Position numbers and translations under genes: made by a program
Assembly: GCA_964502145.1 (NCBI GenBank)
Contig: CAZCVI010000043.1
Location: 1 to 56,694, forward strand
DNA: 56,694 bases
Reading direction: 5' to 3'
DNA from: CAZCVI01 sp964502145
Lineage (GTDB): Bacteria > Acidobacteriota > Aminicenantia > UBA2199
Part shown: positions 8,169 through 16,460 of the stretch, one piece after another
Layout: every line of letters starts with the position of its first letter
Numbering within the stretch: position 1 is the stretch's first letter
Notes under the pieces: generated by a model
Told to the model about the DNA's origin: nothing
The model's database searches: none
The model's input: the letters and a program-made list of their open reading frames with translations, nothing else

Positions 8169-8196
8169 ATTATACCATTTCCGAAAAAAAAATCAA
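8169..8196 (-). promoter_or_regulatory. promoter of the redoxin-propeller-peptide cassette
   Basis: On the minus strand TTGATT (8191-8196), 16-bp spacer, TATAAT (8169-8174). It lies about 30 bp upstream of the leader ORF. It is the only good promoter seen for the five-gene cassette. Confidence 0.6.
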
Positions 8197-8407
8197 GCAA
8201 TTTCTGAGTATCTATTTAATTTTTTCTATAATGAATCTATGAGATTGGTATAAGTTTTGATCGGCAGCTTTTTTGGCTCAAGGTCGATTGCAGTATACTC
8301 ATGTGGACAGCATGAGTGTCAGTTCTCTTTTGACTTCGGCTACCGCCTGAAATTTTTCTGGTGACCACCATTGGACGAATCCCCTGTTCTGCAATGAAAA
8401 GTAGTGA

Positions 8408-8467
8408 ATCCGGTAGACCCAGTGGAAAAAAAGATATAACGTTTTTATGTTTCCACTGGGACCGGAT
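8408..8467. repeat. 18-bp-arm inverted repeat downstream of glutamine synthetase
   Basis: Arms ATCCGGT + CCCAGTGGAAA (8408-8428) and TTTCCACTGGG + ACCGGAT (8450-8467), interrupted by 3 nt on the left. The loop is about 21 nt. It lies 27 bp after the glutamine synthetase stop and may act as its terminator or mRNA 3' stabiliser; there is no strong U-run. The rest of the gap 8197-8493 shows nothing else. Confidence 0.65.
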
Positions 8468-8493
8468 TGTGTTTTAACTGATATGTTAACAGG

Positions 8494-9978
8494 TTATCCG
8501 CAATGAATGAATTGATGGACCAGATCCTTCAATGCATCTGCATTCCCAAAGAGTTTTTGACTCAAGTCCTTATCATTATGAGCTTGAAGGTCTTTCACCA
8601 GTTTATCAATCATCCCTGCTGGGAAAACGCCGTTCTTTTCATAAATAGCCCGATGTTCCAATAACTGTTCCGCTGCCTCCCAACACGAAGCAGGCAATTG
8701 ATTTAAATCTTTTATCGAACTGGCATCCACATTTACATAGGTATTCTTGGCAAACTCCAACGCATTTTTATCTTCCAAACCCTTCAACACGGCCACTGTC
8801 ATACCTGCTAATAACTGGTGAATATTAGCACTACCATCCGGGCTTCGTAGTTCCACTGTCTGATTATTCATACTCGGAAGAAGCGCATCCGTATCTTTTG
8901 GATTGGCATTCTTAATCATATCATCCACACCCAACCAACCCAAAGGAACCCGAACCAATACTGAACGGTTACGATCTCCCCAACAAATAGAGGTTGGTGC
9001 TTCCTGATGCGGGACTAAACGTAAGAAAGACGTCGGCACGGTGTTACCAAACGCGGTCAATGATGGCGCACATTGCAACAACCCCGCGATTAATTTTTTA
9101 GCCGTATCACTGAGCACTCCTTTCTCGACCATCATGTTCACACCATCTTTGACCAAGCGCGTGTGAATATGCAAGCCACTGCCCGCATGACCCACGATAA
9201 TCTTTGGTGCATAACTTACTTCCAGGTTATATTTATATGCTACTTCGCGCACTACCCATTTTGCCAATACCAATTGGTCCGCTGAGTCTTCTACAGGTGT
9301 GGGCAAAAATTCGATTTCATGCTGAACCATTTCTATGTTTTCGTGGATGATATTTCCCACTTCTGCATGACCGTATTTGATATTACAGCCCATCTCGCCG
9401 AGCAACTTCATTGCTTCGACACGAATTGCGCCCCATTTCGAAAAGGGATGCGATTCATGATAACCTTTCTGCTCTGTGATCGGATAAATTGAATCCACTT
9501 CCGAAAAGAGATAATACTCCAACTCGCCCAGTGTTTCAAAGGTCATACCTGTTTTTTCTTTTAAGATACGATGCGCATTCTTAACCAAATTCTCTGGCGA
9601 ACTTTCCAACGGCTGACCCAGACTATTATAATAAGCACACATGATATCAAGCGTAGGTGTCTCTGTAAACGGATTGATAAAAGCCGTTCTATACCGGGGC
9701 ACGACGTACAGATCACTGGACGAAGCCCCGATAAAAGGAAACAAACTGGAACCATCCACCCGTTCCCCCGTGGACAAAATTTGATCCAGGTGGCTCCTGC
9801 TATTGATCACAAAATTCAAGGTTTTCAAACGTCCATCGCCGCCTATATAACGAAAGTTCAACATTTTTATGCCATTGGCCGCAATAAATTTAATCAGGTC
9901 TTTCTTGGTAAAATCCTCAGCCGGTTTATCCAGAAATTGGACCAATTTGTTGGGATTTAAGATAATTCGTTCATCCAT
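8494..9978 (-). CDS. glnA: glutamine synthetase, type I-like
   Basis: A 494-aa enzyme that makes glutamine from glutamate, ammonia and ATP. Start at 9978 (MDERIILNPN) is chosen because GGAGGAAAC lies just before it; the longer ORF start at 10011 would contain this ribosome site. Residues about 40-120 are the beta-grasp domain (FRYIGGDGRLKTLNF; YNSLGQPLESSP). The catalytic domain shows GHAGSGLHIHTRL (metal/ATP site), PTSFLRLVPHQEAPTSICWG with the glutamate/ammonia loop, NRSVLVRVPLG, and the TVELRSPDGSAN motif. I do not see the NLYDLP adenylylation site, so control by GlnE-type adenylylation is unlikely. A divergent GSI subtype; a related gamma-glutamyl ligase is possible but less likely. Confidence 0.88.
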   Translation of the reverse strand: MDERIILNPNKLVQFLDKPAEDFTKKDLIKFIAANGIKMLNFRYIGGDGRLKTLNFVINSRSHLDQILSTGERVDGSSLFPFIGASSSDLYVVPRYRTAFINPFTETPTLDIMCAYYNSLGQPLESSPENLVKNAHRILKEKTGMTFETLGELEYYLFSEVDSIYPITEQKGYHESHPFSKWGAIRVEAMKLLGEMGCNIKYGHAEVGNIIHENIEMVQHEIEFLPTPVEDSADQLVLAKWVVREVAYKYNLEVSYAPKIIVGHAGSGLHIHTRLVKDGVNMMVEKGVLSDTAKKLIAGLLQCAPSLTAFGNTVPTSFLRLVPHQEAPTSICWGDRNRSVLVRVPLGWLGVDDMIKNANPKDTDALLPSMNNQTVELRSPDGSANIHQLLAGMTVAVLKGLEDKNALEFAKNTYVNVDASSIKDLNQLPASCWEAAEQLLEHRAIYEKNGVFPAGMIDKLVKDLQAHNDKDLSQKLFGNADALKDLVHQFIHCG

Positions 9979-10123
9979 AATGTTTCCTCCGAAGTTTTGC
10001 CCCGTCGACACCTCACCACCAGAGATAAACGGCGGGGGGCTTGGGGCTTTATTTTTTTTGAACCAGTTACATGAAGTATTAATATTATTAAATTTCTAAC
10101 AAAAATTCAAGAGGTAGCCGTAT

Positions 10124-10732
10124 TTATTTTGATTTTTTAAGGTATTTATCCACCAACAAACGCGAACCACCCCCACAGCTAAAAATCGACCGCATCGTAT
10201 CTTCCACCGAAACATCTACAATATGCACGTATTGTTTTTCCAGATGATAAATCAGCCCAGTCGTCGGATTGAGACCCGAAGGCACATAAACCGTAAAATA
10301 CCCATCTGGATGTTCATCGGTCACAAAGCCAGTCATCAATGTTTTGTTTTCATACACCTGCACCAACGCCACCCGCGAAAAAGGTGCCCGTTCTTGGCCC
10401 AGAAACTGCTTGATCGTTTCCCGAAAGAGAGTATACCCCGGGGCGATTTTTAAGACCCGTTTTTCAATCGTATGATAGATATACCGTCCCAACCTCGTTT
10501 TGATGATCAAACCAATCGTAAAACACAACGAGACAATCACCAGGATAACCAGCAGATCGGCCACTGTTTTTTGCAGCTTCGATTGTTCAATCACCAATCG
10601 CGTCAATGGCTCGATCATCCCCGTGATCAGGCGAAAAAGCCAGCCCAGGAAAAAAAAAGTCAACACGACCGGCAATACCACAATCACACCGCCTAACATC
10701 GTGGTTGTAAAAAAGCGTTTCAAACGATTCAT
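10124..10732 (-). CDS. DUF502 family membrane protein
   Basis: A 202-aa protein with two N-terminal membrane helices (GGVIVVLPVVLTFFFLGWLF and LLVILVIVSLCFTIGLII) and a soluble tail. The pattern IAPGYTLFRETIKQFLG, then VYVPSGLNPTTGLIYHLE, is characteristic of DUF502, a widespread inner-membrane family of unknown function. The start at 10732 follows AGGAGGA by 8 nt; the longer ORF start would include the ribosome site. It is 145 bp upstream of, and oriented the same way as, glutamine synthetase, and divergent from rpsO. Confidence 0.85.
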   Translation of the reverse strand: MNRLKRFFTTTMLGGVIVVLPVVLTFFFLGWLFRLITGMIEPLTRLVIEQSKLQKTVADLLVILVIVSLCFTIGLIIKTRLGRYIYHTIEKRVLKIAPGYTLFRETIKQFLGQERAPFSRVALVQVYENKTLMTGFVTDEHPDGYFTVYVPSGLNPTTGLIYHLEKQYVHIVDVSVEDTMRSIFSCGGGSRLLVDKYLKKSK

Positions 10733-10815
10733 GGATATATTCCTCCTAAAAAAAAACAATCCCTTCTATTGTAAGCCCAAACACCACTATAGGTCAACTG
10801 TTCCCAGACATTTTA

Positions 10816-10868
10816 TTTTTTGTCCACATCGTCCACGTCGTCCATATTGTCCATATCGTCCATTCCCA
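10816..10868. repeat. half-array of GTCCANNTC 9-bp units
   Basis: About six tandem units such as gtccacatc, gtccacgtc, gtccatatt. It corresponds to a single arm of the TGGACNNNC palindrome family, with no opposing arm here. It lies between divergent DUF502 and rpsO. Confidence 0.7.
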
Positions 10869-10924
10869 GGCGGAATAAAAAAATAAAAAATCGCAGGAAA
10901 TCCATTAAAAAAAAAAAGATGATA

Positions 10925-10953
10925 TTTACAAAAAGCGCAATCTTTGGTAAGAT
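10925..10953 (+). promoter_or_regulatory. rpsO promoter
   Basis: TTTACA (10925-10930), 17-bp spacer, TAAGAT (10948-10953). The predicted transcript would have a leader of about 27 nt before the GTG start of rpsO. Confidence 0.6.
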
Positions 10954-10986
10954 AGAATATCACTATAAATGCAATTAGGAGGCAAT

Positions 10987-11256
10987 GTGAAGATCACAAC
11001 CGAAGACAAGCAGAAATTGATTGGAAAATTTCAAAGAAATGCAACAGACACAGGCTCACCAGAAGTACAGGTTTCACTTTTAACTGAGAGAATTAAATAC
11101 TTGCAGGACCATTTCAAACTTCATAAAAAAGATCATCATTCCAGACGCGGGTTGCTGGCAATGGTCGCTCGAAGAAGAAAATTATTGGATTATTTAAAAA
11201 GGAAAGATTACCACTCATACTTAAAAACTATCCAGGACCTCAGTATTCGCAAGTAA
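10987..11256 (+). CDS. rpsO: 30S ribosomal protein S15
   Basis: An 89-aa protein, exactly the usual S15 length when the GTG at 10987 is used; AGGAGG lies 4 nt before it, and the in-frame ATG at 10969 would translate the ribosome site itself. Conserved S15 features are DTGSPEVQVSLLTERIKYL, the HxKDHHSRRGLL loop that contacts 16S rRNA helices 20-22, and the C-terminal RRKLLDYLKRKD. S15 is a primary binder of the 30S platform. It is followed by pnp, the same order as in many bacteria. Confidence 0.97.
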   Translation: MKITTEDKQKLIGKFQRNATDTGSPEVQVSLLTERIKYLQDHFKLHKKDHHSRRGLLAMVARRRKLLDYLKRKDYHSYLKTIQDLSIRK

Positions 11257-11285
11257 ACACTCTCGGAGATGTGGATTTTTTTTCA

Positions 11286-11315
11286 CTATACCACAAGGGA
11301 AACCTTGTGGTATAG
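11286..11315. promoter_or_regulatory. rpsO-pnp intergenic hairpin (terminator or RNase III site)
   Basis: A perfect 13-bp stem CTATACCACAAGG / CCTTGTGGTATAG closed by a GAAA tetraloop. A T-run precedes it and an A-run follows, so the stem can extend further by A-U pairs. On the plus strand it lacks a following U-run. It may be a processing hairpin like the RNase III site that mediates PNPase autoregulation in E. coli; that function is inferred from position. Confidence 0.75.
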
Positions 11316-11359
11316 AAAAAAATATGGTATGATAGGTGGGAGTCTAAGGAGAAATAAGT

Positions 11360-13435
11360 ATGAAAAAAAAGATTGAAATAAAGGTAGGTGAAAGTACCTT
11401 AACCATCGAAACAAATCGATGGGCAAAACAATCAAACGGTTCGGCAGTTATCACCTGTAAAGACAACGTGATGTTAGTGACTGCAAATATGAAAGAAGAA
11501 TTTAAAGAGGGGCAGGATTTTTTCCCCTTGATGGTGGATTTCAGAGAGAATAGTTACGCTGCCGGAAAAATCCCCGGTGGATTTTTCAAAAGAGAAGGCA
11601 AGCCTTCAGAGCGGGAAGTGTTATTATCCCGGCTGATTGATCGGCCTATCCGACCATTATTCCCCGCCGAGTTTTACAATGAGACCCAGGTTATTGCCAT
11701 GTTATTATCGGCTGATTTCAGTACCGATTACGACTCCATGGGTATTATCGGAGCTTCCGCCTCATTGTTATCCTCTACTATTCCGTTTAGCACACCTGTT
11801 GGCGCCATTAAAATTGGCAGACAAGATGGCAAGTTTGTCATTAATCCCGGTTCCGACATGCTGAAGGATATGGATATGGTCGTTCAAGTCGCAGGTACTG
11901 AGACGGACATCGTTATGATGGAAGCCTCAGGCCTCGAATTCACGGAAGAACATCTCAAAGAAGCCCTTATCGTGGCTGGCGAATGGATTACCAAGATTTG
12001 CCAAGCGCAAAAAGAACTGATCAACCCGGACAAAATTATCGTGGCCAAAGATACTGAATTGGAAGAGATTTTTAACGGGCTCGTAGAAAAATACGCTACG
12101 TCACTCAAAGACGCCATCTTCACTGTACCTAAACTGGAACGCAGGGATAAAATAAAAGCCATTTCCGACATGGTCATGGACCCCGTCAAAGCAGAAGATG
12201 AATCAAAACTAGGAAAATACCTGAATGCCTTTCATCGTTTAGAGTCCTATGTGTTCAGAAAAGCACTGATCGCCGATAAAAAAAGGACCGACGGTCGTTC
12301 TTTTGATGAAATCCGGGACATTTCCATTGAATTGGGCGTGCTTCCCCGGACCCATGGTTCCGCTATATTTACCCGTGGTGAAACCCAGGCTCTGGCTACG
12401 GTCACTCTTGGTGCTGAAGATGATGCGCAACGCATGGATACCCTGTCCAACAACAATGAATTAAAACGATTCATGCTTCACTATAACTTCCCGCCCTTTT
12501 CAGTGGGTGAGGTCAGTTTCTTAAGAGGCGCTGGAAGACGGGAAATCGGGCACGGCAATCTGGCGGAAAAAGCATTGAAGGTCATGTTACCTGATAATGA
12601 AAAGTTCCCCTATACCATCCGTTTGGTCTCTGATATTTTAGAATCCAATGGTTCTTCTTCTATGGCCACCGTGTGCGGTGGAACCCTGGCATTATTAAAT
12701 GCGGGTGTTCCGATTAAAGCGCCTATTTCAGGTATTGCCATGGGATTGGTTAAAGAAGGCGATGATTTTGTTGTCTTAACCGATATTGCTGGGTACGAAG
12801 ATCATTTCGGTGATATGGATTTCAAAATTGCCGGTACTGAAAAAGGTATTACTGCTGTCCAACTCGATATCAAAATCGACGGGTTGAATGATGATATTAT
12901 CAATAGAACCCTGGACGATGCTAAAAAAGCCCGCCTTTTTATCTTGAACAAGATGAAGGAAGCTATTTCAGCCCCAGCCGAATCCCTGTCCACTTATGCA
13001 CCCGTGATTTTAATCACCAACATCAATACCGAAAAAATTAAAGATTTAATTGGTCCTGGTGGTAAAGTGATCAAAGGCTTGGTCGCAGAATTTGGCGTGA
13101 AGATCAACACCGATGACGACGGAAAAGTAACTGTCGCTGCCGCTAACAAAACTCTGGGCGAAGAAGTGATCCGCCGGATCATCGAACTCACCCAAGGCGC
13201 TGAAATCGGTAAAATTTACACCGGTAAGATCACCCGTATTGAAGACTACGGCATTTTTGTCGAACTCTTCAGAGGTGCTACAGGTTTGATTCACATCTCA
13301 GAACTTTCCAGCCGCCGCGTTGGGAATATCAAAGATTTGAACTTCAAACTGGGACAAGAAGTCACTGCCAAAGTAATCGGTGTCGATAAAGACAATAAGA
13401 TTAAATTGAGCAAACGAGCTGCTGAAAACGAATAA
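11360..13435 (+). CDS. pnp: polyribonucleotide nucleotidyltransferase (PNPase)
   Basis: A 691-aa 3'-5' phosphorolytic exoribonuclease of the mRNA degradation machinery. Two RNase PH-like domains are seen (PLMVDFRENSYAAGKIPGGF and RLIDRPIRPLFP in the first; RTDGRSFDEIRDISIELGVL, RTHGSAIFTRGETQALATVT, SDILESNGSSSMATVCGG, and the IAMGLVKEGDDFVVLTDIAG active-site region in the second). These are followed by a KH domain (DLIGPGGKVIKGL, about residue 558) and an S1 domain (GKITRIEDYGIFVELFRGAT, about 620-690). Length is typical. AAGGAGAAATAAGT precedes the ATG. It is downstream of rpsO with a strong hairpin between. Confidence 0.98.
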   Translation: MKKKIEIKVGESTLTIETNRWAKQSNGSAVITCKDNVMLVTANMKEEFKEGQDFFPLMVDFRENSYAAGKIPGGFFKREGKPSEREVLLSRLIDRPIRPLFPAEFYNETQVIAMLLSADFSTDYDSMGIIGASASLLSSTIPFSTPVGAIKIGRQDGKFVINPGSDMLKDMDMVVQVAGTETDIVMMEASGLEFTEEHLKEALIVAGEWITKICQAQKELINPDKIIVAKDTELEEIFNGLVEKYATSLKDAIFTVPKLERRDKIKAISDMVMDPVKAEDESKLGKYLNAFHRLESYVFRKALIADKKRTDGRSFDEIRDISIELGVLPRTHGSAIFTRGETQALATVTLGAEDDAQRMDTLSNNNELKRFMLHYNFPPFSVGEVSFLRGAGRREIGHGNLAEKALKVMLPDNEKFPYTIRLVSDILESNGSSSMATVCGGTLALLNAGVPIKAPISGIAMGLVKEGDDFVVLTDIAGYEDHFGDMDFKIAGTEKGITAVQLDIKIDGLNDDIINRTLDDAKKARLFILNKMKEAISAPAESLSTYAPVILITNINTEKIKDLIGPGGKVIKGLVAEFGVKINTDDDGKVTVAAANKTLGEEVIRRIIELTQGAEIGKIYTGKITRIEDYGIFVELFRGATGLIHISELSSRRVGNIKDLNFKLGQEVTAKVIGVDKDNKIKLSKRAAENE

Positions 13436-13543
13436 TAATGGCAGTTCAAATAGTTGTGGCCAGATTGGGTCACCATCATTTAACCGTATATAATAATAGT
13501 ATATATAATGGTATATGATGATAAATAAGGATAATTGCCGACA

Positions 13544-14041
13544 ATGATGATTACGTGTAAGCTCAAAAAATGCATTGAACCCCGGCAAATGCAGGGGTTC
13601 ACATTGATCGAATTGTTGGTAGTTATCGTTATTATCTCAATCCTAGCCGCTGTAGCCATCCCCATGGTGGAAACTTCGGTCAAACGCGAAAAGGAAATCG
13701 AACTGAGACGTAGTCTAAGACTCCTACGTACTGCTATCGATGATTATAAAAAGTTTGTCGAAGAAAACAAAGTCGAGGTGGATGAAGATACCTATAAGTA
13801 CCCCCCCACATTGGACGACCTGGTCAAAGGAATCGAATACAGGGACAAAAAGAATAATGAAAAGATTCAAAAGTTCTTGCGTGGGATTCCTATTGATCCC
13901 ATGACCAACTCATTTGAGTGGGGGTTGCGTTCCTACCAAGATAAAAAAGAAGACACAAGCTGGGGCGGCGAAAACGTCTATGACATCTACACCAAATCAG
14001 GACGCACCGCCCTGGACGGTTCCAAATATAAAGACTGGTAA
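13544..14041 (+). CDS. type II secretion/type IV pilin-like pseudopilin (GspG-like)
   Basis: About 165 aa. The prepilin signature is clear: a short basic leader ending QG, then FTLIELLVVIVIISILAAVA, which is cleaved after Gly and N-methylated by a prepilin peptidase in known systems; the fifth residue is Glu. The C-terminal part has the GspG-like arrangement of a charged helix (KREKEIELRRSLRLLRTAID) and a loop region ending IDPMTNSFEWGLRS and NVYDIYTKSG. ATG 13544 is preferred over the upstream TTG at 13535 because the AAGG at 13527-13530 is too close to the TTG. No other secretion or pilus genes are adjacent, so it is an orphan minor pilin or pseudopilin. Confidence 0.85.
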   Translation: MMITCKLKKCIEPRQMQGFTLIELLVVIVIISILAAVAIPMVETSVKREKEIELRRSLRLLRTAIDDYKKFVEENKVEVDEDTYKYPPTLDDLVKGIEYRDKKNNEKIQKFLRGIPIDPMTNSFEWGLRSYQDKKEDTSWGGENVYDIYTKSGRTALDGSKYKDW

Positions 14042-14084
14042 ACAATAGTCACTTGTAAGCTAGCTTTCCCGTCCCCATGCGGAC

Positions 14085-14152
14085 AAAAGTTATCCCATCT
14101 TTCTCCCATAATTCCCATAATTCCCAGAATTCCCATGCTTCCCATTTTATTC
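14085..14152. repeat. half-array of TTCCCATAA 9-bp units
   Basis: Tandem units cccataatt, cccagaatt, cccatgctt. It is one arm of the GGGAANNAT palindrome family seen complete at 51.9 and 56.2 kb. It lies between the pseudopilin and the helicase gene. Confidence 0.7.
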
Positions 14153-14215
14153 CCCCCACTTTTAAAGTTTTAATGGTGGAATTAGGATAACGTGGCTATT
14201 GCTATAAAGGCAAAA

Positions 14216-16360
14216 ATGGTGTACAATAAAGGTATGCAAAATTTAACAGAAGAAACCAATAACGATTCTTCTAATTCTTTTTTGGACAGTACCACCACCT
14301 TTGAAGAATTAGGGATAGAATCAACCATTGCGCAAGCAATTTCAGATTTAGGGTTTATACATCCCACGTTAATCCAGAAAGAGGTGATCCCTCATTTATT
14401 TAGCGTTAAGTATGATTTGATCGGTCTGGCTCAGACCGGAACCGGGAAAACAGCCGCTTATGGTCTGCCTCTGGTTCAATACGCATCTATAGAATCGACA
14501 GTTACAAAAGTATTGATTTTAAGTCCCACACGGGAACTATGTATTCAAATAGCCAATGATCTGAAGAGCTTTGCAAAATATAAAAAAGGAATCCGGGTAG
14601 TGCCAGTTTATGGCGGTGCCAGTATTGAAACCCAAGCCAATGAATTAAAACGGGGCGCACAGATCATCGTGGCCACCCCGGGACGCATGCTTGACATGCT
14701 GAATCGAAAAATCGCCGATGTCTCGCATATCGAAACATTGGTGCTGGATGAAGCAGACGAAATGCTGAACATGGGTTTTAAAGAAGAACTGGACAGTATC
14801 CTTGAGAATACACCGGAAGGAAAACGCACCCTGCTGTTTTCCGCTACCATGTCGCGGGATGTCGAACGAATCGCCCGCAATTTTATGCACGAACCAATCG
14901 AAGTGACAATTGGCAAAAAAAACGAGGGCGCGGATAATGTGAAACATGTCTATTATCTCGTTCATGCCAAGGACCGTTATCTCGCCTTGAAGCGTATTGC
15001 TGATTTTAATCCCAATATTTACGCTATTATCTTTTGCCGCACCCGTATTGAAACCCAGGAGATTGCCGACAAATTGATGACCGATGGGTATAATGCCGAT
15101 GCGTTGCATGGGGATTTATCGCAGGCGCAACGCGATTATGTTATGCAAAAGTTCCGGCAACATAACTTGCAAATGTTAGTGGCTACCGATGTCGCAGCAC
15201 GTGGTTTGGATGTGGATAGTCTCACTCATATCATTAATTACAGCTTGCCCGATGATAACGAACAATATACGCACCGTAGCGGACGCACGGGCCGAGCTGG
15301 GAAACTGGGCGTTTCTATTTCCATTATTAATCTTAAAGAAAAATTCAAAATTAAGAACATCGAAAAATCCATCGGGAAAAAATTCAAAGAAGAACGAATT
15401 CCTAATGGCAAGGAAATCTGTGAAAAACAACTGTTCCACCAAATCGACCGTATGGAGAATGTGGACGTTTACAATGAAGAGATTGAGAGCTTTTTACCTA
15501 CTATTTACAAAAAGCTCGAATGGTTGGAGCGGGAAGAGTTAATCAAGCGTTTTGTCAGCATTGAGTTTAATACCTTTTTGGAGTACTATAAAAACACCCA
15601 GGATATCAATGTGGATAGTCGAAGGGAATCTTCCCAGGAAATGTGCCGCTTTTTTATTAATCTGGGGCGTAAGGATGAACTCACGCCGCCTCAATTGATT
15701 GGGTTGATCAATGATATTTCCAAACGGCTTAGTATTCGTATTGGCAGAATTGATATCATGCACTCCTTCTCTTTTTTCGAGGCTGAGACCTGTCACAAAG
15801 AGGCGATTCTCAAGGGGTTTGTCGATAAAAAGTTTAAAAACCAAAATGTATTTGTAGAAGAGACCGATTCCTTGCCCGGTGGTGGAAAATCGCGCGGCAA
15901 AAGCAGGGAAAGAAGCTCGGAGAGCTCTAACAACGATTCTTACAAGAAGAAAAGAACCAGTACTGACTCTTCGTACACAGCGGACCGAAGCAATTATAAA
16001 AAGAAACCAGCTTCCTCGTTTGATGGGGAACGAAGTGACTATAAAAAGAAACCAGTTTCCTCTTTTGCTGGGGATAGAGGCAGTTATAAAAAGAAACCAG
16101 TCTCCTCTTTTGCCGGGGATAGAGGCGGTTATAGAACAAAACCAGCCGCTTCATTTGAAAGTGAATTGGGCAGTTATAAAAAGAAACCGATAAAGGATTT
16201 CGATTGGGATCGTGGTGGATATAAGAAGAAGCCGGAAAAGGATTTTATTCCGGCCAAATCGGATTATATAAAAAAATCACCCAAACCCTTTGATGAAGAT
16301 AGAAGCATCAGAAAGAAAGAAAAAAAAGAAAAGAAGAAAAAGAAATTGTCTTTAACTTAA
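14216..16360 (+). CDS. DEAD-box RNA helicase with repetitive basic tail (DeaD/CsdA-like)
   Basis: About 714 aa. All DEAD-box motifs are present: Q motif (FEELGIES, HPTLIQKEVIP), AQTGTGKT, PTRELCIQ, TPGRMLD, DEAD, SAT, then FCRT, HGDLSQAQRD, ATDVAARGLDV and HRSGRTGRAG. A DbpA-type RNA-binding domain follows (LSIRIGRIDIMHSFSFFE). The last ~130 residues are a basic repeat region with about seven copies of a 12-residue unit around YKKKPxSSFxGDR. Such proteins unwind RNA duplexes in ribosome assembly and cold adaptation. ATG 14216 has AAAGG at 5 nt; the ORF also has an upstream GTG at 14192 and a downstream ATG at 14234. Confidence 0.93.
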   Translation: MVYNKGMQNLTEETNNDSSNSFLDSTTTFEELGIESTIAQAISDLGFIHPTLIQKEVIPHLFSVKYDLIGLAQTGTGKTAAYGLPLVQYASIESTVTKVLILSPTRELCIQIANDLKSFAKYKKGIRVVPVYGGASIETQANELKRGAQIIVATPGRMLDMLNRKIADVSHIETLVLDEADEMLNMGFKEELDSILENTPEGKRTLLFSATMSRDVERIARNFMHEPIEVTIGKKNEGADNVKHVYYLVHAKDRYLALKRIADFNPNIYAIIFCRTRIETQEIADKLMTDGYNADALHGDLSQAQRDYVMQKFRQHNLQMLVATDVAARGLDVDSLTHIINYSLPDDNEQYTHRSGRTGRAGKLGVSISIINLKEKFKIKNIEKSIGKKFKEERIPNGKEICEKQLFHQIDRMENVDVYNEEIESFLPTIYKKLEWLEREELIKRFVSIEFNTFLEYYKNTQDINVDSRRESSQEMCRFFINLGRKDELTPPQLIGLINDISKRLSIRIGRIDIMHSFSFFEAETCHKEAILKGFVDKKFKNQNVFVEETDSLPGGGKSRGKSRERSSESSNNDSYKKKRTSTDSSYTADRSNYKKKPASSFDGERSDYKKKPVSSFAGDRGSYKKKPVSSFAGDRGGYRTKPAASFESELGSYKKKPIKDFDWDRGGYKKKPEKDFIPAKSDYIKKSPKPFDEDRSIRKKEKKEKKKKKLSLT

Positions 16361-16404
16361 CCCGTCAATTCCCCCCGCCACCCAACCTTTCTATCAAAAG
16401 CTTT

Positions 16405-16452
16405 GGGAGGTCCAGGAACCCTTTCTCGAAAGGGTTCTTGGCCGCCGGAGGC
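16405..16452. repeat. dispersed palindromic element, GGCCGCCGGAGGC type
   Basis: It contains a perfect hairpin GAACCCTTTC-TC-GAAAGGGTTC (16416-16437) preceded by GGTCCAG and followed by TTGGCCGCCGGAGGC. The same organisation recurs at 27321-27367 inside a coding sequence. Here it lies between the convergent helicase and LysR genes and could act as a terminator. Confidence 0.8.
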
Positions 16453-16460
16453 ACATTATT

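Noticed and set aside
12239..12474. Antisense ORFs inside pnp and other long genes
   Set aside because: They follow the codon periodicity of the sense genes and encode no recognisable protein.
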